Assembly (NCBI GenBank): GCA_905233255.1
Contig: CAJOCN010000009.1
Location: 1-41,065, forward strand
Source: Paludibacteraceae bacterium
GTDB taxonomy: Bacteria > Bacteroidota > Bacteroidia > Bacteroidales > Paludibacteraceae
Length of the DNA: 41,065 nucleotides
Reading direction: 5' to 3'
A program made the translations under genes and the position numbers. The notes beneath the pieces were generated by a model that was not told the origin of the DNA, searched no databases, and saw nothing but the letters and a program-made list of their open reading frames with translations. Below are positions 24,398 to 35,100 of this stretch, in pieces (the stretch's first letter is position 1; every line of letters begins with the position of its first letter).

Positions 24398-25921
24398 ATG
24401 AAACGATTGTATTTATTTTTGTTCACAAGTATCAGCCTTAGTTTGGCGGTTCACGGAGCCGTACCGAGTTACACGAACCCTATTCTGCCGTACGATTACT
24501 CGGACCCGGATGTGTGCCGTGTAGGGGATACGTATCTGATGACCTCCTCGTCGTTCAACAACGTGCCGGGATTGCAGATTCTGGCGTCCAAAGACTTAGT
24601 GCATTGGGAGATAGTGGATGCCGCCATCCGGTACCGGTTGCCGGGCTATAAAGAGGGCGACAAGGTAGCAGGTAATTTCGTTTGGGCTCCGGCTATCCGC
24701 GAGCACGACGGGCGCATCTGGATCTACTACGGCGACCCGGACAGAGGGATATACTGCGTGCGCAGCAATTCACAATTTACAATTCACAATTTACAATTTC
24801 CGATGGAATGGGAGGAGCCGGTGTTGGTTATGCCGGCAAAGGGCTATATCGACCCCTGTCCGTTATGGGACGAGGACGGTCGCGTATGGTTGAGTCACGG
24901 CGTAGCGGGCAGCCGCTTCGGGCTGAAATCGGTGCTGATGATGGCGGAGTTGACGGCGGACGGTTTAGGTGTCAAGACTCCGAGCCGGATCATCTTCGAC
25001 GGTCATGAGGAGCACCCTACCAGCGAAGGAACGAAACTATACAAACGTAACGGGTATTACTATATCATGCACCCCGCCGGAGGTGTCGCTACCGGCTGGC
25101 AGGTAGTGCAACGGAGCAAGAACATCTACGGTCCGTACGAACTGAAAGTGACACTCGCGCAGGGCAAAACCGCTGTCAATGCGCCGCACCAGGGCGGATG
25201 GGTGGAGACGCCCGAAGGCGATGGGTGGTTCATACATTTCCAAGATGTGGGGGTAGCCGGACGCATCGTGCATCTGCAACCGCTGAGATGGGAGAACGAC
25301 TGGCCCGTCATGGGCAACAACGGGGAACCCGTCATGGAAATGAAAAATGAAAAATTAAAAATGAAAAATTCTCAGCCCTCGTGGGTGAATTTTATGCGGA
25401 GGGACGAGTTCGACAGTACGGAGTTGGCGCTCGACTGGCAGTGGTCGGGCGGCAGGGTCGAGCCGAGATGGTATTTCTGCGATGCCGCCAACAGTCGTCT
25501 CCGCCTCTACTCCGCCCCGCGTGAGGCGGACGAATGGATGCCGAACCTGTTGCTACAGAAGATACCCGCCGTTGCTTTCACCGCTACCGCGAGAGTCAAG
25601 TTCTGCCCCAACACGCATAAGAAGATGGCCGGCGCGGAGCAAGCCGGTATGATCGTTACGGGTCGCAAAGCGTCGTTCAGAGTAGAAGTGCCGGTAACCA
25701 ACGAATGGGTGTACCTCAAATTAGAGATGAACAACCGCCAGCAGGGACAGTTCTACACCAGCCCGGACGGCAAGCATTGGACCAAAGCCGGTGAGCCGTT
25801 CCAAGCCGTTGAGGGTCATTGGATCGGTGCGCAGGTAGGTTTCTTCTGCACCCGCGACGGTCGCCAACACAACGACTCGGGATGGATGGATGTGGATTGG
25901 TTCGAGACCAAGAGACAATAG
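24398..25921 (+). CDS. GH43-type glycosidase with C-terminal concanavalin-like domain
   Basis: A 507-residue secreted enzyme (signal peptide about 1-20). The five-bladed GH43 domain shows YSDPDVCR with the base D36, WAPAIR (96-101), IDPCPLW with D152, and HPTSEGTKLYKRNGYYY with the acid E210. Residues from about 335 form a beta-xylosidase C-terminal concanavalin-like domain (MRRDEFDS, then GWMDVDWFE). Family members act on xylan, arabinoxylan or arabinan; the substrate cannot be told from the sequence, and it is an odd neighbour for a starch locus. Two heptamer arrays lie in frame: NSQFTIHNLQF (124-134) and MKNEKLKMKNS (315-325). The first lies in a blade loop and the second at the domain boundary, both tolerant positions. 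Confidence 0.85.
   Translation: MKRLYLFLFTSISLSLAVHGAVPSYTNPILPYDYSDPDVCRVGDTYLMTSSSFNNVPGLQILASKDLVHWEIVDAAIRYRLPGYKEGDKVAGNFVWAPAIREHDGRIWIYYGDPDRGIYCVRSNSQFTIHNLQFPMEWEEPVLVMPAKGYIDPCPLWDEDGRVWLSHGVAGSRFGLKSVLMMAELTADGLGVKTPSRIIFDGHEEHPTSEGTKLYKRNGYYYIMHPAGGVATGWQVVQRSKNIYGPYELKVTLAQGKTAVNAPHQGGWVETPEGDGWFIHFQDVGVAGRIVHLQPLRWENDWPVMGNNGEPVMEMKNEKLKMKNSQPSWVNFMRRDEFDSTELALDWQWSGGRVEPRWYFCDAANSRLRLYSAPREADEWMPNLLLQKIPAVAFTATARVKFCPNTHKKMAGAEQAGMIVTGRKASFRVEVPVTNEWVYLKLEMNNRQQGQFYTSPDGKHWTKAGEPFQAVEGHWIGAQVGFFCTRDGRQHNDSGWMDVDWFETKRQ
24767..24800. repeat. in-frame heptamer array in the GH43-type gene (site 1)
   Basis: Units AATTCAC and AATTTAC alternate twice, followed by AATTTCC; encodes NSQFTIHNLQF. 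Confidence 0.85.
25334..25371. repeat. in-frame heptamer array in the GH43-type gene (site 2)
   Basis: Units ATGAAAA, ATGAAAA, ATTAAAA, ATGAAAA, then ATTC; encodes MKNEKLKMKNS. Confidence 0.85.
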
Positions 25922-25924
25922 AGG

Positions 25925-25960
25925 ATTCACAATTAACAATTCACAATTAACAATTCACAA
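25925..25960. repeat. intergenic heptamer array
   Basis: ATTCACA and ATTAACA alternate for five units, starting four bases after the GH43-type stop codon. Confidence 0.9.
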
Positions 25961-26036
25961 AGCGTCCTATTGACTTTGGGACAAACAGATGAGTCCGTAC
26001 GGATCTTAGAACCTTGTACTAAACTCCAAAAGCCAT

Positions 26037-26067
26037 TTGTACATTGTACATTGTACATTGTACATTG
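26037..26067. repeat. intergenic heptamer array
   Basis: Four perfect TTGTACA units and a partial fifth, running straight into the terminator at 26065. Between this and the previous array (25961-26036) nothing is recognised. Confidence 0.9.
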
Positions 26068-26098
26068 AAAAAATCGCCCCGAAGGACGATTTTTTCAA
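26065..26098. terminator. bidirectional intrinsic terminator between convergent genes
   Basis: Perfect 12-bp inverted repeat TTGAAAAAATCG / CGATTTTTTCAA around a 10-base loop CCCCGAAGGA. It serves the GH43-type gene on one strand and the giant gene on the other. Same stem core and loop as the one at 2714-2741. Confidence 0.85.
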
Positions 26099-26125
26099 TT
26101 CCGTAAGCGTCTTACCTGTTCGCTA

Positions 26126-29100
26126 TCACCGATAATCCGCCGGCACGGACACGCGTTTGCCGGTAGCATCGTATTTCTCTCCGTTGCGGAGGATGTAGAG
26201 GATGCCGTTGACGAGGATTTTGCGGTATCCGCCAAGCGTGGCGGATGCATCGACTTGGTCAATGCCCTCCGCGGCGTTGAGTTGGATGATATAAGGCTCA
26301 TCGAGCGTTCCGAGGGTGGCATCATCGGTGTAGGTGAGCGTCTGCTGAACGGTGATGGTCTCACCTGTAGCCGGGTCATAGACTTTGATGGTGAGCCGGG
26401 TTGATTCGTCGCCTGCGACAGTCAGGAACCAGTATCCTAAGTCATTTACCATCCGGTCATTTACCATGTACCCGTCTTCCGTAGCGGCACCGCGACATTC
26501 GTCTCCGGCAAAGACACCTACCTCCACGCCATGTACCGGCTCGTTACCGTTCATCACACGTGCGATGATGGACATATTGCCGCTGTACGGGTCGGTGACA
26601 GGGGTGAAGACATTGGAGATTTGAGATTTGAGATTTGACATTTGAGATTTGACATTTGTTCTCATGGGTGCACGGAGGGAGTGCAATGCCGATACCTCCG
26701 GGTAATGGAAGGTGAAGCCTTCAGGAGCGTGGGATTGGTACATATATCCTTCGCCCGGCGTCATGCGAGTGAGCGTGCCTACCCATTGCGCACCGTCATA
26801 GACGGCAAAGGCGGTCTTGCTCTTGACGAGGTCTCCGGAGACAGGGGCAATATCCGCCAGAGCGTCGGCGACAGACATTGTCTGCAGCGGCAGATAGCCG
26901 ATCCACGTCCATCCCTTGTTGATGTAAATCGGCGTCTGGGCGCAGTTGACTGCCGTTCCTTCGACAGTCAGCGTGGTTGCATGGAGTGCCTTGACGCGGT
27001 AGGATGAGGTGACACCCATCACCTTGAGCGTACCGCCATAGGTAGTGGCATTGCTGATACTGAAGAAGCTGTCCTTGTCTTTGACGTACGAAATATCGCC
27101 GAGGACAGGCTGGAACACATTCTCCGTGCGGACAGAGACGGGATTGACATTGAGACTGATCCAGTTCCATGAGGGTTGGAGCGCGAGCGTCTGTTGCAGA
27201 TGGTTCGTTACCTCCAATACAACGGGGTCAGCAAGCGTACCCTTGACCATGTTCGGCGAGAACCGGAAGGGTGCAGGACGCACATTGACCGACGAATAGG
27301 TGATACCCGACTCGGCATTCCATAGGCGGAACTGAATAGGCGTTTGGGCAGGGGTTTTTTCATCGCCATAGACAGTCATCATCACATACCATGCATCGTA
27401 GATGCCGATGTATTGCGGACGGGCGATACCGATGCACTCGTTGTTGACAAAGGCGGCGATGATATCATGCTCGCTCTGCGCCACACCTGCCGGCAGCGAG
27501 AGTCTGGCGATGATATTACCGGTTGCTTCGTATGTATTGACGTTGACTTTCCAGTCCGGTTCGGGGGCGAGTACGAACGCCTCAATCAGGCACGGCTCGG
27601 CGATTCCGTCATTGCCGGTGAGGAGGAGTATGTCGGTGTAATATCCGGCAGCGAGCGATGCAGGCAGCGTAGCTGTAATCGTCAGTTCGGACTGCGGTCT
27701 GATTACGCCGGAGGCGGCATTGAGTTGCAGCCATGCCGGGATATTCGTAATCTGCCAGGATTGTATCTCACTACCGTTATTCAGCATGGTCAGTTCGAAC
27801 GATTGTTCGTCCAATTCGTCCTTGGTGACAGCCGCATAATTGTCTCCCCAAAGCAGGGAGTTGCGCTGCACATAGAGATCCCAACATATCGGAGCAGAGT
27901 AATTACCGTGCTCATCGACCACATTGCTGACTTCCACACGCAGGTTGCAACCCTCCACACGTGCCGGCGCCATCTGTTGGTCATTGAGTTTGATGGTAAT
28001 CTGCCGGTCGGAAGCGGTGAAGGTAAACGGCACCGGTTCTACAGGGCGGGCCTCCACCAAGGCGGGGTGGTTTGTATTTGACATTTGAGAATTGACATTG
28101 GACATTTGAGAATTGCTCCATTGTGCCGTTTGTTTATTCAGCGCATTCTTGCAGCGGTCCTCGAGGGTAGGAACAGTCATATGCTGGTTGCCGCTATCAA
28201 TGGAGTCTTTCTCAAACGGATAGTACGCCACGAGGCCGGTCTCGTTGCCATGGAGGCGGAAATGCGCGCTTAAGAGCAGTAGTTCGTTCGTGACAGAAGC
28301 CCGTGCGATACATAGTTCGTCGAACGCTCCTGTGAGTCCTTCACCGATAGTGACGAAATCGCCGAGACGCGGAGTGGTATAACCGTCCATGTACTGATAG
28401 ACGACGCGTTCGTCCAAGATGACGGAGGTAAAGCCGCTGCGACGCACATTGAGCGCAACAAAATGCCATGTGCCGAGCGCCAACGGAATGGTTTTGCGTG
28501 TCACCCCGTTAATGGCAACGGAAAGTTGTGCATCTTTGACGGAGAAGACAAGAGTAGTGTCTCCGTTTCTGAGGATCGTACCGTCCGAATTGGCGTTTAC
28601 CCAGAAATCAAGCACATAATCGTCAACAGCTGCTATACCCACTTCGCTGACAGGAACACGCAGTGCGTTAGTGCCGTCCAGCACAGCGGAGTAGTTCTCG
28701 CCGGCTATCCACCATGCGTTGTCGCCTGTCGCTATGTGGCGTGCATGGACATGCTCGGCGGCTACCGGTCCGTAGCCCTCGCTCATCGGCCAATAAGCCA
28801 TCAAGCCCGGGGTAGAAGGCACTTTGGAGCGGCTACGCTCGCTGAGCGAGGTGATCATGCTGCGTGCCACAGACCAAATCGTCAGATCGTGCAGCGTGGC
28901 TATGGCCGAACCACCTCCCAGCTGGAGAGCGGCTTTGGTGTTGATATTAGGCACGGTAATATCGGTCATCAGCGAATCCGTCACCTCGTCGTAAGCGATT
29001 GATGCGTTTAACTTATTACCGGTAGTGGCGCATGAATAACTGAGCGCGAGGAATACCCACTTGTTCTTCGGCATCGGGGTGGTCGTGGTGATAGTGGTTG

Positions 29101-32100
29101 TATCCATCTGTACGGAGAGTTTGCCGTCCTCAGTAAGCGAGAGGCGGAACTTGTCGCCGCCGATGTTCATCAGTTCGCCGGCTACGGAATAGTTGATCCA
29201 TGTCTCGATGGTGAAGTCGGATGCGCCGAGCCGCAGGGTAGCCTGCGTAGCGGCTTTCTGTCCGCCGAGCTGCAGACCGACGGAGTGACGCAGGTCATGT
29301 CCGTTCAATTCGCCTGTGACGGATATATTGGTCGCCAGCACGCGGGTGGGCTGTATGTCCTTGGTAAAGGTGACAGATATATCACTGCCGTTACGCAAAA
29401 CCCCGTCAGCAGGTGTAGGCGTACTGATCGGCTCGGGACGAGCCACATCTTTGATGACGGTGAAGGTCTCGGACTCGCGGCAAACCTCCTCTTCGGCAGC
29501 AGGCTTGCAGACGGTGACCGCGCGAACCTGGTAAGTGCCGTCGGCGTAGTCCTTGTCGGGCATCGGTATATTGAAGCGGAAGTGCTCGGCATGCGGCATC
29601 GGATAGTTGCCCTCTTTGTCACGCACGGTGATACCCTTGCGCCAAGTGCGGAGGGTGCTCCATTCGCCTTCGCCGCGTTTGTATTGCAGGCGGACGCCGT
29701 AGAGCGCGCTGTAATCCGGCAGCAAGCCGCTTATCTCGCCGCTCAGTTCCACTGTGTCCTTGCCAAGGATAGACTTGGTCTGGGTGTTGAGGAGCGTGTT
29801 ATCGAGCGTGAGGTTGATGTCCGAGCAGGAATAGCGGTAGCTGACGGTGAGCCAGAGTTCCGAGCGTCGGGTCGGGTCGCAGTCGCTGATGAGCTCCAGA
29901 CCGATACTGTCGTAGCGCATCACCTCGGGATTGGACTGATAGACACGCAGGGAGACGAAGGTGGAGTCGCCTGCCGGCAGTGCATAGGTGATACCGGCAG
30001 AGGTGAGCGGCGTGCCGTTAACCTCCAGCACGGCGCCTAACTGGCTGCCGGTGTGTTTGTCTATCGGGCGGAGTTTATAGACTCCTGCACTATTGGAGAT
30101 CGCCGACTGGTTGGTCATGCCGAGCGTGAAGTACGCCGAAGCACCGACGGGCAGGTCGTTCTGCATGGAGCTGCTGCCCTGACGGAGGTAGAGGTAGGGT
30201 TTGTCGATCGCCGCTGTGGAGGTGGTCAGCACGTACCGTCCGGCCTCGTAGTATTTCGTGCGCTCCTCATCGATGTAGGGACAGGAGGTGGCACCGCCGC
30301 GAACGAAGAAGATCGGCGCGAAACCGTCCGGCGCGGCGTACATATCGAACGACATTGACGAGGTGGCGTTCATGGCGAGGGTGATGTTGGAAGAGAAAGA
30401 TTCGTTTGTATCCGAACCACTTGCAGCCGTTGTGCCGCCGCCGACATTCCCATTACCGTTAAATATCAAGCCGAAATATCCAAAGTCAACACCGGTTGCT
30501 CCGCTTAACGAGAATGTACCATCATGTGTAATAGTCAGATTATCTCCCTTTGCCAGTGAGTTGGTCTTCCCTAACGCGATAGAACCACCCGGGCTTAGGG
30601 ATATATTGCGCATCAGATATCCGCCTCTGTAGTAGTCGGATATATTCAATTTGAGTGTGTCAAGGTTCTCCGATGTCAATGTGTCCAGTAGTTTCTTCGC
30701 TCTTCTATCATTGTCATTATAGGTTTTGAGCAGTCGTTCTACCTCGCCTTTGGAGAAGCCTTTGTATTGTTTTCCGTCTCCGTAACTCGAATTCTTATTG
30801 AATTCTTTGAGCCCTTCGATATCATATTGTGCTACCGCAGCCATCTTAGCCCGGGCACTATGCAACTCGTTCATTACTTCGCGTACACGATCTACTTGTT
30901 TTATAGCTTGATCGTATTGGTCTTGTTTGAACGCGCTGGTACGTTGCAGACACATTACTTTCATCTTCTCGTTATGTGCCATTAGTTCCTTCCATTGACG
31001 TACCTGCTCGTTGTAGTAGTGCACCATGTCTTTCTCCACATGCAGTTTCCCGCCCGGTACCGGTTTCGGGGGGACGGCGACATATGTGGTATCAACGCCA
31101 TACCCCGGATTGCCTGGCAACAGCCATGTAAAATACTTCATCTTATCCGAGGTGTTGACGAGAGCGGTAGTGTCATTGTTACGGTAGCGGGCAATCGCTG
31201 CGGAATCCGCATACTGCAACAATTCATTACGCTTTCTGATGAGGTCCGGCAGAAGTTTGGTCTCGATGTGATTCTGGGTATATACGAACTGCGTGCCGAA
31301 CTGTTTGCCTAAAATAAAGCCGTCAAAATCACTGATGAAATATCTGGTAGAGTCATTGGGGTCGCGTTGGATGCCCACACGGCGGGAATTGGAGAAGACC
31401 TCATTGGTAGCTTGTCCGACAAAGATGTCACCTGCCGCACCGGTCAGACCCGGCGTAGTAGATACCGTCTCTGTCAGCGAATTCACGATAGTCTGGGAGG
31501 TTGACTTCGCTCTATTGCCTGTGTATGCAATATTTGCGCCCAAGTTATACTTCTCGCCCATATACATCAACGAAACATATTGGGTTACTATTGTTTTTTC
31601 CCAGTCTAATAACGTTCCTGCATCTCCGAATCCAAACTTGAAATCTGCAGTTATCCCCCCATGTACAGTCGAGGTGTTGTTGTAGGTTTTGGTAAAGGTA
31701 GAACCTTTGGTGGCAGAGACGGTAGAACCGCCTCCCGGAGCGTTGCGGAGGATATAGAAAATATCGTCCGGCCCGTTGGTGATGATGTCCGAGCCATTGG
31801 TGATGGAACCGAGCACCACGCCGTAGAACTTGCCGTTCTCCGTCCATGAATAATTGCGTGTGCCATAAACATTGGTATAACTCATCTGAACACCCAGTGT
31901 GTAGGGCTTCGTGATATTCGGGTCAGAAGCACGGAACTGATAGAGCCCCTGTCCTGTGGAGTCGAGGGCAATCTGGTTCTCGCCCAGAACAATAGTTTCT
32001 CCTCTCTTGAAGTTGATCATCTCCGTCGAGTCTTCGCCTAACGGCATGATGGTGTCACGCTCAGCGGCTATACGGTTGCCCAGTTCACTCTTGACAGTGA

Positions 32101-35100
32101 CTATACCATTCTTCCATGGCAAAACGGTGGTGACCGGATGGGCGGCGTTGTCCCGGTTGACATAGGTCTCGGTGATCTTAAGCCGCCAGCGGTAGGCTCC
32201 TCCCTGACGGAAGATCGGATAAGTCATGCGGTAGTCCGGTTTGCCCGTAGCCGAATCGACGGTGAAGGACGGCACCATGTGCTGTTTCTCCTGTTCGTCC
32301 ACCCATTGCAGCCACTCTTCGCCAAAGGCGAGGTCGGTACGCATGGCGTCTGTGACGGTGAGCACAGGTTGTACATAGTATGGTGCATCAAACGCCAAGT
32401 GGTAGTTGACGCGACGGACGGTGGTACTGTCGAGCAGCAGAGTGTCCTGCAGCAATGGCTGACCTGCACGTGCGCCTAACTCAATCGGGTTGTACGACAG
32501 CGGGTTGAAGCGGTAATCTTCGTTAGACGGGATAACAATACTCTTCACTTTGTAGGTCAGCGGAGGCAGCAGGGCGGTATATTCGCCCGTTACGGAGTCG
32601 GTGTAGATAACTACGTTGTGGCTGAGGTCGGTACCGAAAGCGGAGGTAACCGCCTTGCCTGCGGCAGCGATGCTGTCCTTCGGCTGCGCCCAGACGCGCT
32701 CGACGGAGTCGGTGTTGAGCGAATAAATCTCCGAGGCCTGCAGCGTAATGATGGCACTTCCGATAGTAGCTTTGCCAAGATGCATACCGTGCGGCTTGTG
32801 CATCTCTTCGTCGCCTCCGGCTACGCGGCCTACGAGCAGTAGTTTGGTGTTGTCGTAGAAACGGAGGTCGTTTATGTCGTGCAGGAACTCATGGGTTACG
32901 CCCGCGTTGCCGGGATCCTCGGGGTAGCGGCCGTTATAGGCGAAGGTATGCCCCTTCTTCGTCGCAGTGATATAATGTTCGCCCATCGGCACGAGGATGG
33001 AGAACTGACCTTCTGCATTGGTCACTACCGGCACACCGCCTACGATACACGGAGCACCATCGACATTGAGCAATGCACCCTCTACAGGGTAGTCCGTGCC
33101 TTCGTAATAAATGGCACCCGACACCTTGACCGATGTGCGGTCGGTGAAGTTGACGTTGTTGTGGGTGTTGGTATTGTTGTTGAAATAGAGCGGACGGTTA
33201 GCCGGCGCGAACTCATGCGTGCCAAGCGTAGGAACAACCTTGTAGTACGTACCCGCTTCGCGGTAAGGAATACCGGTGATGACGTATGTACCGTCCGACT
33301 TGGTATAAGCCGTGTAGTTGGCACGCGTCGAGTCGTTCACTGTGCGGATATTCACTTTCTCCGGGATGGAATCGGTGTTAAGGAGCTGACCGAAACTCAA
33401 GCCGCGTATATTGAGGTCTCGTCCGTGACCGGAGAGGTCATGCACCTCGTTGCCTTCTTCGCACGCAGAGTAGTAAAGTTCCAGACCCGTCTCGTTTCCT
33501 TTGAGCGGAATCTGTAATGCGGTACTCTGTATCTCCGTCGTGTCCATGCAGTAGTTGTACACACGTACATCCGCCATCTCATAACTTTTGGAGTCACTAT
33601 CGCCTATTTTGGACTCCGTGTAATTCCAGGGGACAAACTTCCTGCGTGCCACTTCTTTTCCGTTCAGAGAAATGGCGAAAGTATCTGTAGTATAAGTTAC
33701 CGCCACATGATACCATTCGTTCAAAGCAAGAACTTCAGTTGGTATATTATCTTTGTCCTTTCCTCCACAGACAACTTTTATCGAGCCCTCCTGTCGTAAT
33801 TGAATATCCAATTTACCTTCAATTCTAAGAAGCGGAGTCCATACCTCCCGGTCATGTGCTGCTACCCGAAGCCAGAACATGGCTGTTCCATGAGTGCTTG
33901 AGAACGAAGGTCCTTTAATATAATTCGTATTTGTAGGCTTTAGCGTCCGGAAATAGGTGGCTTTCTGTGCGTGTTGTAGTGTATCGAAATACACTTTCTG
34001 CGGGTAAGGCACTTCCTCGTCGGTGGTGGCAGTGACGAGCACGCCCGGTACGCCTTGGCGACCGTCGTAGGTGATTTGTCCGGTTATAACGCCGTAAGGC
34101 AGGGCGAAGCCTGTCTCAGTGAGCGAAGACATAGGCGACACTTCGCCGTCACACTCGCGGTAGCCCGTTACGGTGTAGTTGTAATACGTACCGAGTTCCA
34201 TCGAGTTATCTTCGTAACTAAACGTTGTGAGCGACTTGTTCATCGGCATCTGTGGCACAAGTGTGGTACCCACGCTATCCCCGCGCACGCCGCGCTTAAT
34301 ACTAAAATAGGAGAAATCGTTTTTGTCCTTAGGTACCGTCCATTGCAACCGCACGCGGTTGTTGGAATCGCCCTTGGTAGCCGTGAGCGAAGTGATAACC
34401 GCCTGACGGGTGGGAGCCATACTGGATGGCTCACTGGTCATAGAACTGATGGTCCGCATTGCCGTGCACACCTGCACGGTGTATTCAATACGTTGGCAGG
34501 TAGGTATGCCTTCGGTCAGTTCGACCGAGGTGAGGTTGCGGTCCGGGTAGTCCTTTTGGTAGGGAGTGCCGTTCACATTATACAGCACGCGGTAGAACAT
34601 ATCCGAGGTCCATATACCTTCATAATCCCCTTCGTGCGTCCAACTGACCTCAATCTTACCGCCTTTATCATCTGCATTTACTGCCGACAGTTTTCTGAGG
34701 TTGGTGTTAATGAGAATCGACTCTGTAGTGCAGGTAGTGGCGTGATTCACGAACTCACGGCTAAAACGCACGTAGAACGTCTTGCGTCCTTGATTGAACA
34801 TTTTCTGCGGTATGGGGAGTCCGACCTTATAGGTTGTTTCCTGATTGCGGTTGGTGGTGTTGAAATCCTCGCGCACCGTTTCAAACGAGCCGAAGTTCGG
34901 ATCGGTCGAATACTCAATGATGATGGCGGATTGGTCCTCTTCTTCTCCGTACGCCTTCTTGGGGATTTTGAAGGCCGTATAAATGGTGTCGCCACCCTTA
35001 TGAGACAAATCGATCTCCTGGGGCAGATAAAGCGCCGGAATACGTATCGTTTTCCAGTCCGATCGCGGTCCTACAAAGGGCGAACGGGGACCTCCGTGGG

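Noticed and set aside
25925..26067. possible CRISPR array
   Set aside because: The repeats are 7 bp long without spacers, and no cas genes are nearby.
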